The notes below the pieces were generated by a model. It had not been told where the DNA came from, did no database searches, and was given only the letters and a program-made list of their open reading frames with translations. A DNA stretch of 6,769 bases from Chloroflexota bacterium (lineage in GTDB: Bacteria; Chloroflexota; Anaerolineae; Anaerolineales; Villigracilaceae). Every line of letters begins with the position of its first letter. The stretch's first letter is position 1. The DNA is taken from NCBI GenBank assembly GCA_023484185.1, contig JAMDBC010000016.1, positions 1 through 6,769 on the forward strand, read 5' to 3'. This document shows positions 1-4,813 of this stretch, in pieces. Made by a program: the position numbers and the translations under genes.

Positions 1-105
1 AAACCAACAACATAACCGGCGTGAAGAAATGTGCCACGAAGATCAGATAGACGTTATGACATACGATAAAACAATGGCCGGCATCGTGATGAAGCGCGCC
101 GCCGG
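1..105 (-). pseudogene. Truncated second copy of a UbiA-family prenyltransferase gene (3' part only)
   Basis: Bases 1–105 match 2947–3052 in the same orientation with four substitutions and one single-base gap. The matched segment codes on the minus strand for a membrane part of the prenyltransferase (around the IFVTHFF and VLSYVI stretches). Three of the four substitutions are synonymous in the intact copy's frame and the fourth changes Thr to Ala. This suggests divergence of a once-functional copy rather than random error. The one-base gap near position 52 breaks the frame. Similarity stops sharply at about 105 where sialidase-like sequence begins, so the 5' part of this copy is absent. The 3' remainder would lie left of the window. 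Confidence 0.7.
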
Positions 106-114
106 GCGCGCCCG
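103..114. repeat. Perfect GC palindrome at the repeat/sialidase junction
   Basis: CGGGCGCGCCCG is a perfect 12-bp palindrome sitting exactly where the UbiA-copy similarity ends. Bases 94–100 (GCGCGCC) can also pair with 105–111 (GGCGCGC) around a 4-base loop. The equivalent position in the full ubiA gene continues with GGTTCTC and lacks the palindrome. It marks a rearrangement breakpoint or an assembly/cloning junction. Confidence 0.5.
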
Positions 115-119
115 TTATT

Positions 120-1307
120 TTGTCCAAGATGTCGGCGACCGGCGGTTTCGCGCCGCAGACGCGCATGGGATTCACATCTGGCGATCAGTGGGAGCCAGCC
201 ATTGCAGCGGATCGTTTCGGGCATGCTTATATTCTTTATCCGCAATACAACGGCGTACCGGGGTGTCCGGCTTGTTACAGTCCAACGATGATCCTGCAAA
301 CCAGCAGTGATCATGGGTTGACATGGGGTTTCCCAACCATCATGTATCCGGCCGGCGATACGACCGGGCAATGGGACGCGCAGATTGTCGTTGATCCTGT
401 AGATGGTAAAACCTTCTATGCATCTTGGTTGCAGAACGGCAAAAGCAGTATCGAGGTCGCGAAGTCAGCAGATTATAGCGTGACATGGACTTTCGTTCTG
501 GCAGACTCGACCAATGCTGGTGTCGATAAACCAATCCTTGCGGTGCGCGGACAGGATGTTTATGTTGTATATAACCATTCACAGACCGTGCTGGCTGCGG
601 CTTCACACGATGGCGGCGTGACATTCATAGAGGTGAAGGTAAATCAGAGTGCCAAATTGGGCTGGTCGCTGGCGGGCGGCGGAACTATCACACCCGATGG
701 ATCGGTATATTTTTCGTGGGCTGGGTATACTCAGAACGGCGGCGCAAAGGGGCTGGTTAATTTGTATATAAGTAAATCGAGCGATGGCGGCAAGACCTGG
801 ACAGCCACCTTGCTCGACGTCTCGGGAGCCCGGCCGGATTGTTCATCCATGAGTTGTGGATGGGCTTTCCTTGGTGCGCAAATGACGATGACATCCGATG
901 CGACGGGTGCGCTCTATGCTCTCTGGAATTCAGGTACAACTGCCAGTGGGCCGAAGCGGATCTATCTGGCAAAATCTACAGATGGAGGTAACACGCGGTC
1001 CGCCAAACAGGATGTCTTGACCGCTGCACGGGGAGTGGAACATGCTTTTCCCGCAATTACCGCGACCGGTTCTGGCGACGTTCGAATCGCGTGGATGGAT
1101 ACTCGCGCTGCCTCCTCAGGCGCGATAGATCGTTGGAACGTTTACTATCGCAAATCGACCGACGGTGGCAATACCTGGTCGTCTGAAACCGATCTCTCCA
1201 CCTACGTTAACGGATTTACTTATATCTTCACAGATGGTTTCCGCTTCCCGTTCGGCGATTATTTCGAGATGGATATCGACGAGCGAGGTACAACACATGT
1301 GGTGTGA
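120..1307 (+). CDS. Sialidase-like (BNR/Asp-box) beta-propeller protein, 5'-truncated and probably interrupted
   Basis: The frame encodes six Asp-box-like motifs (S-x-D-x-G-x-T-W) spaced about 46–66 residues apart: residues 62–69 SSDHGLTW, 116–123 SADYSVTW (Gly replaced), 162–169 SHDGGVTF, 220–227 SSDGGKTW, 286–293 STDGGNTR (Trp replaced by Arg) and 346–353 STDGGNTW. This pattern fits a six-bladed sialidase-type propeller. Family members are usually secreted glycan-binding or glycosidase proteins, but no catalytic set can be assigned here, so enzyme activity is unproven. The TTG start at 120 (ATG at 129 is an alternative) has no ribosome binding site and no signal peptide follows. The open frame runs back to 93 and into the duplicated ubiA fragment, so the true N-terminus is lost. 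The TGA at 1305–1307 follows THVV. The frame then continues with SEGYNYDTPGSIWYSQGK to TAG at 1362–1364, so the native end is probably 1364. Confidence 0.75.
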   Translation: MSKMSATGGFAPQTRMGFTSGDQWEPAIAADRFGHAYILYPQYNGVPGCPACYSPTMILQTSSDHGLTWGFPTIMYPAGDTTGQWDAQIVVDPVDGKTFYASWLQNGKSSIEVAKSADYSVTWTFVLADSTNAGVDKPILAVRGQDVYVVYNHSQTVLAAASHDGGVTFIEVKVNQSAKLGWSLAGGGTITPDGSVYFSWAGYTQNGGAKGLVNLYISKSSDGGKTWTATLLDVSGARPDCSSMSCGWAFLGAQMTMTSDATGALYALWNSGTTASGPKRIYLAKSTDGGNTRSAKQDVLTAARGVEHAFPAITATGSGDVRIAWMDTRAASSGAIDRWNVYYRKSTDGGNTWSSETDLSTYVNGFTYIFTDGFRFPFGDYFEMDIDERGTTHVV

Positions 1308-1364
1308 AGCGAGGGTTACAATTACGACACGCCCGGCTCAATCTGGTATAGTCAGGGAAAATAG
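1308..1364 (+). pseudogene. C-terminal tail of the sialidase-like protein beyond the in-frame TGA
   Basis: In the same frame as the upstream propeller, 18 further codons read SEGYNYDTPGSIWYSQGK before TAG. Propeller proteins of this kind often end with a strand of the type 'HVVW-x-x-G … IWYS', so this reads as the authentic last strand, with the TGA taking the place of a Trp codon (TGG). This rests on remembered family pattern, not on an alignment. Confidence 0.55.
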
Positions 1365-1398
1365 AGTTTCAGGTTTGAAGGTTGAAAGTAAGAAGGCG

Positions 1399-1438
1399 AA
1401 AAAAGCCCGGCTCGTTACAAATAGAGTCGGGCTTTTTC
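1399..1438 (+). terminator. Rho-independent terminator after the sialidase-like gene
   Basis: The stem AAAAAGCCCGGCTC (arm 1399–1413) pairs with GAGTCGGGCTTTTT (arm 1424–1438) around a 10-base loop. The core is GCCCGGCTC/GAGTCGGGC with one G·U pair, flanked by A and T runs, so it could work in both directions. A second T run follows at 1444–1451. It lies 35 bases past the second stop (1364) of the sialidase-like frame, which supports 1364 as the original gene end. Confidence 0.85.
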
Positions 1439-1465
1439 ATGAGCTTTTTTTGACGATGATTCTAG

Positions 1466-1493
1466 TTGACCTCTTGCATCTGTCAATCATAAT
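1466..1493 (+). promoter_or_regulatory. Candidate sigma70-type promoter in the intergenic region
   Basis: TTGACC (1466–1471), a 16-bp spacer and CATAAT (1488–1493) form a plausible promoter pointing right. TTGAC (1466–1470) and GTCAA (1482–1486) also form an inverted repeat inside it. The predicted start, near 1500, falls at the first base of a large hairpin. No protein-coding gene follows on this strand, so the product would be a small RNA. Confidence 0.4.
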
Positions 1494-1500
1494 TCTGCAA

Positions 1501-1546
1501 GCAGACGTTAGCCTTGCTTTGGGATAAGTCCAAAGGGAACGTCTGC
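1501..1546 (+). ncRNA. Large stem-loop, possible small RNA start
   Basis: GCAGACGTT (1501–1509) pairs perfectly with AACGTCTGC (1538–1546), and CTTTGG (1517–1522) pairs with CCAAAG (1530–1535) around a 7-base loop. A CC/GG pair may lie between the two stems. There is no T run after it, so it is not a simple terminator. With the promoter-like pair just upstream it may be the 5' domain of a small RNA running toward the hairpin at 1592–1618. It could equally be a degenerate mobile-element end. I do not recognise an RNA family. Confidence 0.35.
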
Positions 1547-1584
1547 TAGACAGATACCAAAAATATCCCGCTCCAGCAATATGC

Positions 1585-1618
1585 CAAAACCACGCGCCCG
1601 CCTTATTGGCGGGCGCGT
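1585..1618 (-). terminator. Terminator for the XRE-regulator transcript
   Basis: ACGCGCCCGCC (1592–1602) and GGCGGGCGCGT (1608–1618) form a perfect 11-bp GC-rich stem with a 5-base loop. On the minus strand the stem is followed by GGTTTTGG, a short T tract. It lies about 60 bases downstream of the regulator's stop codon. On the plus strand no T tract follows. Confidence 0.65.
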
Positions 1619-1679
1619 ACGAATGTGAAAATGTGACATTGTCAAATTGAAGAGTGGTTAGGATCGCCGGAGATTCTGG

Positions 1680-2051
1680 TTAGCTCTTTTTCTTTCGTAC
1701 ACTATATTTACCACGTTCTTCGGCGACTTGCAGGCGCATACGCAGGTAGCGTAAGGCATCCTCTTTGTCTTCCCCTTCCAATTGCTGAAGGATATAGATG
1801 CCTTCCTCGGTGAGTGGATCGGCTTTAGCCTTGGGAGGCAACAGACCTGCGGCGCGGAAGACCACTTCGGACGGCAGCTTCAAAGCGCGGGCAATTGCTT
1901 CAAGAGATTCAGGAGAGGGCCTCCTTTCTCTGTTCAATATACGGCTGATAATCCCTTTATCTATTCCCGCTTTTCTGGCTAGCTCGGCAGGGCTCATGTT
2001 CCTGCTTTCTAATTGAGCGCCTAACCATTCGGAGAGATCGGTAGTTGCCAT
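1680..2051 (-). CDS. XRE-family helix-turn-helix transcriptional regulator, 123 aa
   Basis: The N-terminal part (about residues 5–65) is an XRE/Cro-C1 type DNA-binding domain. It includes SPAELARKAGIDKGIISRIL, a typical helix-turn-helix, followed by PSPESLEAIARALKLP. The C-terminal part (EEGIYILQQLEGEDKEDALRYL) is a short charged helical region, perhaps for dimerisation, with a basic tail RKKKS. I chose ATG at 2051, which begins MATTDLSEWLGAQLES just before the domain. The frame is open 43 codons further upstream, but that stretch is Cys-rich, unlike the family, and overlaps the divergent promoter. No strong Shine–Dalgarno is seen. The gene is divergent from a strong promoter and a small membrane protein gene, the usual layout of a local repressor and its target. 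That regulatory link is inference. Confidence 0.85.
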   Translation of the reverse strand: MATTDLSEWLGAQLESRNMSPAELARKAGIDKGIISRILNRERRPSPESLEAIARALKLPSEVVFRAAGLLPPKAKADPLTEEGIYILQQLEGEDKEDALRYLRMRLQVAEERGKYSVRKKKS

Positions 2052-2105
2052 GTGGCAACATCTTAGCACGCCGGAAGGTGCTGCGGAACATCTTGTGGTT
2101 GCTGA

Positions 2106-2134
2106 TTGACAACCCCTTTGTATTTCTGTATACT
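2106..2134 (+). promoter_or_regulatory. Near-consensus sigma70 promoter, divergent from the XRE gene
   Basis: TTGACA (2106–2111), exactly 17 bp, then TATACT (2129–2134): a perfect -35 and a one-mismatch -10. The predicted start is about 2141. It reads toward the small membrane protein at 2338 and leaves a leader of about 200 nt. Such a strong promoter usually needs repression, which would fit the divergent XRE regulator. Confidence 0.75.
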
Positions 2135-2140
2135 CTGTAT
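2119..2140 (+). promoter_or_regulatory. Candidate XRE operator: three TGTAT repeats over the -10 box
   Basis: TGTAT occurs at 2119–2123, 2127–2131 and 2136–2140, overlapping and following the -10 box of the strong promoter. The palindrome GTATAC (2128–2133) lies in the middle. Repeats over the -10 region would suit a repressor. Binding by the neighbouring XRE protein is inferred from position only. Confidence 0.4.
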
Positions 2141-2161
2141 GCCTTGAGGTTTCTGCAAGGC
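2141..2161 (+). other. 5' stem-loop at the predicted transcription start
   Basis: GCCTTG (2141–2146) pairs perfectly with CAAGGC (2156–2161) around a 9-base loop. The hairpin begins at the predicted +1 of the strong promoter, a position where hairpins can protect a transcript from 5'-end decay. The rest of the leader to 2337 has a second short hairpin (GAACG 2242–2246 with CGTTC 2252–2256) and no convincing ORF. Confidence 0.45.
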
Positions 2162-2337
2162 AACATAGTGGAGTTTGCAACCTGCCAAATTGGCTGCCAG
2201 CGGGGACTCGGGCTTATGTAATGACTGCGGCGAGTTGTTCAGAACGTTTGGCGTTCACATGCCACGAACATTAAGTGGACGTCTCCGCGGACAACGTTTC
2301 CCTATCCAAAGCTGGTAAAGATATTCAGAGGTGTCTG

Positions 2338-2544
2338 ATGAGTATCCCGATTATCGTTGTTGTTGCCGTCTTGGTTCTTGCGGCTGTGGTCGGCATGGCA
2401 ATTGTGTGGTGGCAGAGGAAGAAGAGGATGCCTCAATGTGCGTGCTTTGAGCTTATTGGCGATAACCCCAACTGCCCAATCGCCGACCATCGAATACAGT
2501 GCATGTCTAATAACGGGTCTGTAGCCAATCGTGGCCGAATTTGA
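2338..2544 (+). CDS. Small single-span membrane protein with Cys-rich tail, 68 aa
   Basis: ATG at 2338 is preceded by a good ribosome binding site (AGAGGTG, about 4–5 bases upstream), so I prefer it to the in-frame upstream extension from 2275. Residues 3–25 are strongly hydrophobic and end in WW, then QRKKR follows, giving an outside-N, cytoplasmic-C prediction. The tail carries C34, C36, C46 and C55 with H51, a possible metal-binding or redox set. I do not recognise a family. It is the first gene downstream of the strong promoter at 2106–2134 and is divergent from the XRE regulator. After the TGA at 2542–2544 the frame stays open for 21 codons, including LRRRNEFAGWLQ, to another TGA. The protein might therefore originally have been longer, but this is weak. 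Confidence 0.55.
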   Translation: MSIPIIVVVAVLVLAAVVGMAIVWWQRKKRMPQCACFELIGDNPNCPIADHRIQCMSNNGSVANRGRI

Positions 2545-2743
2545 GCGAGAATTAATACACTGAGAAGAAGGAACGAGTTTGCGGGTTGGCTGCAGGGATC
2601 GCTGGGGTGATTGAGGCGGAGGGCGAAATTGCTCATTGCTCGGCACGGATCTCCAGCCCAACTGTAGACTGACCGCAGGCCTCCTTGTATTGCCAATTAT
2701 ATATTGATGTGACCTGTGGTCACGAGTAGCGTGTCTGATCGAT
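2545..2743. other. Non-coding interval between the small membrane protein and the ubiA-like gene
   Basis: No convincing gene is seen. The interval holds a perfect hairpin GTGACC–TGT–GGTCAC (2709–2723) and the palindrome GATCGATC (2737–2744), which overlaps the first base of the ubiA stop. The hairpin lacks a T run in either direction. It could stall or end convergent transcripts or be a protein site. Confidence 0.35.
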
Positions 2744-3295
2744 CTAGTGCCAGAATGCGGGAAAGAAGGTTCTGATCAATATATCAATGATGAGTGCAAG
2801 CACAAAGTAATTGCTGAACACGCGGTTATGGACGAAGCACACGGTTGAGAACCAGCGCGGCCAGATCGAATATCCAGCGGGCGGTTCGCTGGGCCGCGGC
2901 TTTGACATGCGCTGGATGGCGATCTGTGCGGGTTTGATGGCCATGAAAACCAACAATATAACCGGTGTGAAGAAATGTGTCACGAAGATCAGATAGAGCG
3001 TTATGACATACGATAGAACAATGGCCGGCATCGTGATGAAGCGCGCCGCCGGTTCTCTGACGATGACTGGCAATGTTCGGACCTTCTTAACCTTATCTTC
3101 CTTCAGTTTGTCGGTGTGTTTACCCAGATTAATGGTGACCACATTCAAACCAGCCGGGATGCTGGCGAGAATGACCGCCCAATTCCATAGACTGGTCAGC
3201 ACGAAATACACGCCCCCGATCATCATAGGTCCCCAAATGATGAAGATGGACAACTCGCCAATGCCGATGTACTTGAGAGGGTAGGTATAGAACAA
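2744..3295 (-). CDS. C-terminal part of UbiA-family prenyltransferase
   Basis: Continues the same frame after the TGA. The only start codon near the front is TTG at 3295, without a ribosome binding site, so separate translation is doubtful. In numbering of the joined protein, residues 219–238 (NLGKHTDKLKED…VRTLP) form the second Asp-rich motif with D225 and D230. FYTYPLKYIGIGE (165–177) is the conserved loop before it. Several membrane helices follow, and the protein ends FFPAFWH at TAG 2746–2744. Bases 2947–3052 of this part are duplicated at 1–105. Confidence 0.65.
   Translation of the reverse strand: MFYTYPLKYIGIGELSIFIIWGPMMIGGVYFVLTSLWNWAVILASIPAGLNVVTINLGKHTDKLKEDKVKKVRTLPVIVREPAARFITMPAIVLSYVITLYLIFVTHFFTPVILLVFMAIKPAQIAIQRMSKPRPSEPPAGYSIWPRWFSTVCFVHNRVFSNYFVLALIIDILIRTFFPAFWH
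2947..3052. repeat. Direct repeat partner of bases 1–105
   Basis: This 106-base segment lies inside the ubiA-like gene and matches 1–105 at about 95% in the same orientation. The two copies flank roughly 2.8 kb that includes the sialidase-like gene, the XRE regulator and the small membrane protein. Recombination between them could in principle remove that segment. Confidence 0.75.
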
Positions 3296-3322
3296 CAGAA
3301 TGAAAGCGCCGATTGCAAAGAA

Positions 3323-3784
3323 TCAGACGGCAATGGGAGCAAAGTTTGTATAAAACAAGGCATACACGCTTGCAAGCGTAGCCAGCAATCCGCTGACGCC
3401 GAACCAGAGCAGGTGAGTGCGCTGGTTCCAGAAGCCCTGCGCCAGCGGGTGGACTCCGTATTGGGTGCGGAAGTAATTATCCTTGTCGATGCCGCGGCTG
3501 AAATCTGTGTAATCGTTGATCAGATTGTTTGTGCCGTGTGCGATGAAGAGTCCCAGTGTGAGAATAACCCACATCATAAAATCAAACGGTTTGTTGTTTG
3601 CGTGTAAATATTGCCAGGCGAATAGCCCGCCAATCAGGCCGGAATATAGCGTGATTGTTCCAACTGCAGACCGCGTGGCAATAAACCACTTGGATAAGAC
3701 ATCCAGTGCGTCCCATTCTTTTTTATCTTTCATCTTGATAAGTTGTGAAAGTGATTTACGCCACATGGCGAAGGTGGTGTTCAT
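3323..3784 (-). CDS. N-terminal part of UbiA-family prenyltransferase (153 aa)
   Basis: Begins MNTTFAMWRK with an AGGAG site ahead of ATG 3784. A TTG/ATG-like start 8 codons earlier would skip that site. Residues 90–100 (NDYTDFSRGID) are the first Asp-rich prenyl-diphosphate/Mg-binding motif, in the NDYxDxxxGxD style typical of MenA-like members. Hydrophobic helices lie at about 40–60, 70–85 and 125–145. The protein alone lacks the second Asp motif, so this half cannot be active by itself. It ends at TGA 3325–3323. Confidence 0.7.
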   Translation of the reverse strand: MNTTFAMWRKSLSQLIKMKDKKEWDALDVLSKWFIATRSAVGTITLYSGLIGGLFAWQYLHANNKPFDFMMWVILTLGLFIAHGTNNLINDYTDFSRGIDKDNYFRTQYGVHPLAQGFWNQRTHLLWFGVSGLLATLASVYALFYTNFAPIAV

Positions 3785-3843
3785 GGTCTCTCCTAAGTAG
3801 ATTTTCACGAAGTTATACCCTTAAAAAGGCAAAAGGTTATCTA

Positions 3844-3867
3844 TTCTAGGACCTGAATATACTAGAA
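3844..3867. promoter_or_regulatory. Inverted repeat upstream of the suf promoter (candidate operator)
   Basis: TTCTAG (3844–3849), a 12-base spacer and CTAGAA (3862–3867) form a perfect inverted repeat. Its centre is about 61.5 bp before the predicted suf start (A3917), a classic class I activator position. It also lies between the divergent ubiA and suf genes. It does not match the IscR or SufR site patterns that I know. Confidence 0.45.
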
Positions 3868-3881
3868 AAATATGATAAATA

Positions 3882-3910
3882 TTGACTTTTCCCTCTGACC
3901 CTGCTATAAT
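3882..3910 (+). promoter_or_regulatory. sufCB promoter
   Basis: TTGACT (3882–3887), 17-bp spacer, TATAAT (3905–3910): near-perfect sigma70-type promoter. The predicted start is about 3917, giving a 44-nt leader before sufC. Confidence 0.85.
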
Positions 3911-3929
3911 GCCGCGATCTCGATATTTC

Positions 3930-3948
3930 ACGCCCAAAAGGCGTTTTT
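3930..3948 (+). promoter_or_regulatory. Leader hairpin with T run before sufC
   Basis: ACGCC (3930–3934) pairs with GGCGT (3940–3944) around CAAAA, followed by TTTT (3945–3948). It sits between the predicted start and the sufC ribosome binding site. The layout resembles a small attenuator or a mRNA-stability hairpin, but the 5-bp stem is short for an efficient terminator. Confidence 0.4.
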
Positions 3949-3960
3949 GCAGGAGTAATC

Positions 3961-4731
3961 ATGTCGGAATTAGTTATTAAGAATCTCCATGTCAGCATTG
4001 GGGACAAGGAAATTCTCAAAGGTCTTGATCTCACAATCAAACAAGGCAAAATTCACGCCATCATGGGGCCGAATGGCACGGGCAAGTCCACCTTGGCCTA
4101 CACACTGATGGGGCACCCGAATTATACGGTTACCCAAGGCGAAGTTCATTTCAAAGGCAAGAACATTCTTGAGCTGGAACCAGACGAACGTTCCCGCGAG
4201 GGAATTTTTCTGGCGTTCCAATATCCGGTTGCTATTCCTGGTGTGACCGTTGCCAACTTTTTACGCACCGCGCTCAATGCCCGTCGTCGCGCCGTCAATC
4301 CCGAAGATAAGGGCATGCCCATCCCTGAGTTCCGCAAGATGCTCAAGGAGAAGATGGAATTGCTCAAGATGGATCAGGCGTTCGCTGGTCGCTATTTGAA
4401 CGATGGATTTTCTGGCGGCGAGAAGAAGCGAGCTGAGATCTTGCAGATGGCCGCCCTCAGACCGGAAATCGCTATTTTGGACGAGACCGATTCAGGTCTG
4501 GATATCGATGCGCTGCGCATCGTCGCGGAGGGCGTCAACGCTCTTTCTGGACCCGAACTCGGCGTGCTCGTCATCACGCATTATCAGCGCCTGTTGAATT
4601 ACATCAAACCGCAGTTCGTCCACATCATGCTCGATGGGCGCATCGTTGAATCTGGCGGCCCTGATCTGGCATTGCATCTCGAAGAGCAGGGCTACGATTG
4701 GGTTCGTGAGAAGTATGAGGAAGTCGCCTAA
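3961..4731 (+). CDS. sufC: Fe–S cluster assembly ATPase SufC, 256 aa
   Basis: SufC is the ABC-type ATPase of the cytosolic SufBC2D scaffold. ATP-driven SufC dimerisation reshapes SufB–SufD for Fe–S cluster assembly. All motifs are present: Walker [10 protein letters not shown] (36–44), Q-loop Q87 in FQYP, signature FSGGEKKR (150–157, the SufC form), Walker B AILDETD (171–177) followed by SGLD, and switch His207 in ITHYQR. There are no membrane segments, as expected for SufC. Length is normal. The ATG at 3961 has AGGAG at 3951–3955 with 5-base spacing. It is the first gene of the operon, with sufB following after 82 bases; the gene order suggests co-transcription. Confidence 0.97.
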   Translation: MSELVIKNLHVSIGDKEILKGLDLTIKQGKIHAIMGPNGTGKSTLAYTLMGHPNYTVTQGEVHFKGKNILELEPDERSREGIFLAFQYPVAIPGVTVANFLRTALNARRRAVNPEDKGMPIPEFRKMLKEKMELLKMDQAFAGRYLNDGFSGGEKKRAEILQMAALRPEIAILDETDSGLDIDALRIVAEGVNALSGPELGVLVITHYQRLLNYIKPQFVHIMLDGRIVESGGPDLALHLEEQGYDWVREKYEEVA

Positions 4732-4743
4732 CAGAGGCGATAC

Positions 4744-4791
4744 TCGATAATTCGAAAATCGATTCTCGAATATCAAATCTCGAATTATCGA
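4744..4791. repeat. 12-bp inverted repeat in the sufC–sufB spacer
   Basis: TCGATAATTCGA (4744–4755) is perfectly complementary to TCGAATTATCGA (4780–4791), with a 24-base loop that itself contains TCGAT and TCGAA words. Such AT-rich, TCGA-containing palindromic spacers look like an interspersed intergenic repeat. As RNA it would form a hairpin just before the sufB ribosome binding site (GGAG 4805–4808), so it could tune the SufC:SufB ratio. There is no T run, so it is not a simple terminator. Confidence 0.6.
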
Positions 4792-4813
4792 ATGTAACTT
4801 TATTGGAGTTCCC

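Larger units (their letters stand above)
2744..3784 (-). pseudogene. UbiA-family (MenA-like) prenyltransferase gene split by one in-frame TGA
   Basis: The two halves are in the same frame and join through TGA at 3325–3323 into a protein of 346 codons, a normal length for this membrane family. UbiA enzymes attach a polyprenyl chain to an aromatic acceptor (quinone, chlorophyll or related lipids) within the membrane. The start ATG at 3784 has a clear AGGAG six bases upstream. Across the stop the protein reads NFAPIAV–stop–FFAIGAFILL, in the middle of a hydrophobic helix, where Trp (TGG to TGA) would fit. Everything else looks intact, so the break is recent, a read error, or read through. The substrate cannot be told: neighbours are not quinone genes, and the closest gene is the divergent suf operon. 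Confidence 0.75.

Noticed and set aside
1501..1618. CRISPR array or tRNA in the hairpin-rich interval
   Set aside because: No regularly spaced repeats and no cloverleaf; the structures are single hairpins.
1634..1644. Short palindrome TGACATTGTCA downstream of the XRE gene
   Set aside because: Only five paired bases, and it lies in the 3' region with no promoter; likely chance.
2052..2180. 43-codon N-terminal extension of the XRE regulator
   Set aside because: Cys-rich sequence unlike the family; it would run over the divergent promoter. ATG at 2051 sits at the normal distance before the HTH.
2160..2290. Integron attC-like site (GAACG…CGTTC and GTTGTTC…GAACA words)
   Set aside because: No paired RYYYAAC and GTTRRRY core sites could be found in the right places, and there is no integrase in the window.
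2302..2696. Minus-strand frames of about 90–120 codons opposite the small membrane protein
   Set aside because: They are Pro/Ser/Arg-rich with no recognisable motif, and oppose a frame that has a ribosome binding site and a clear membrane segment.
3785..3840. Promoter for the ubiA-like gene (TATAAC on the minus strand)
   Set aside because: A -10-like word is present, but no acceptable -35 lies at 16–18 bp, so it was not listed.
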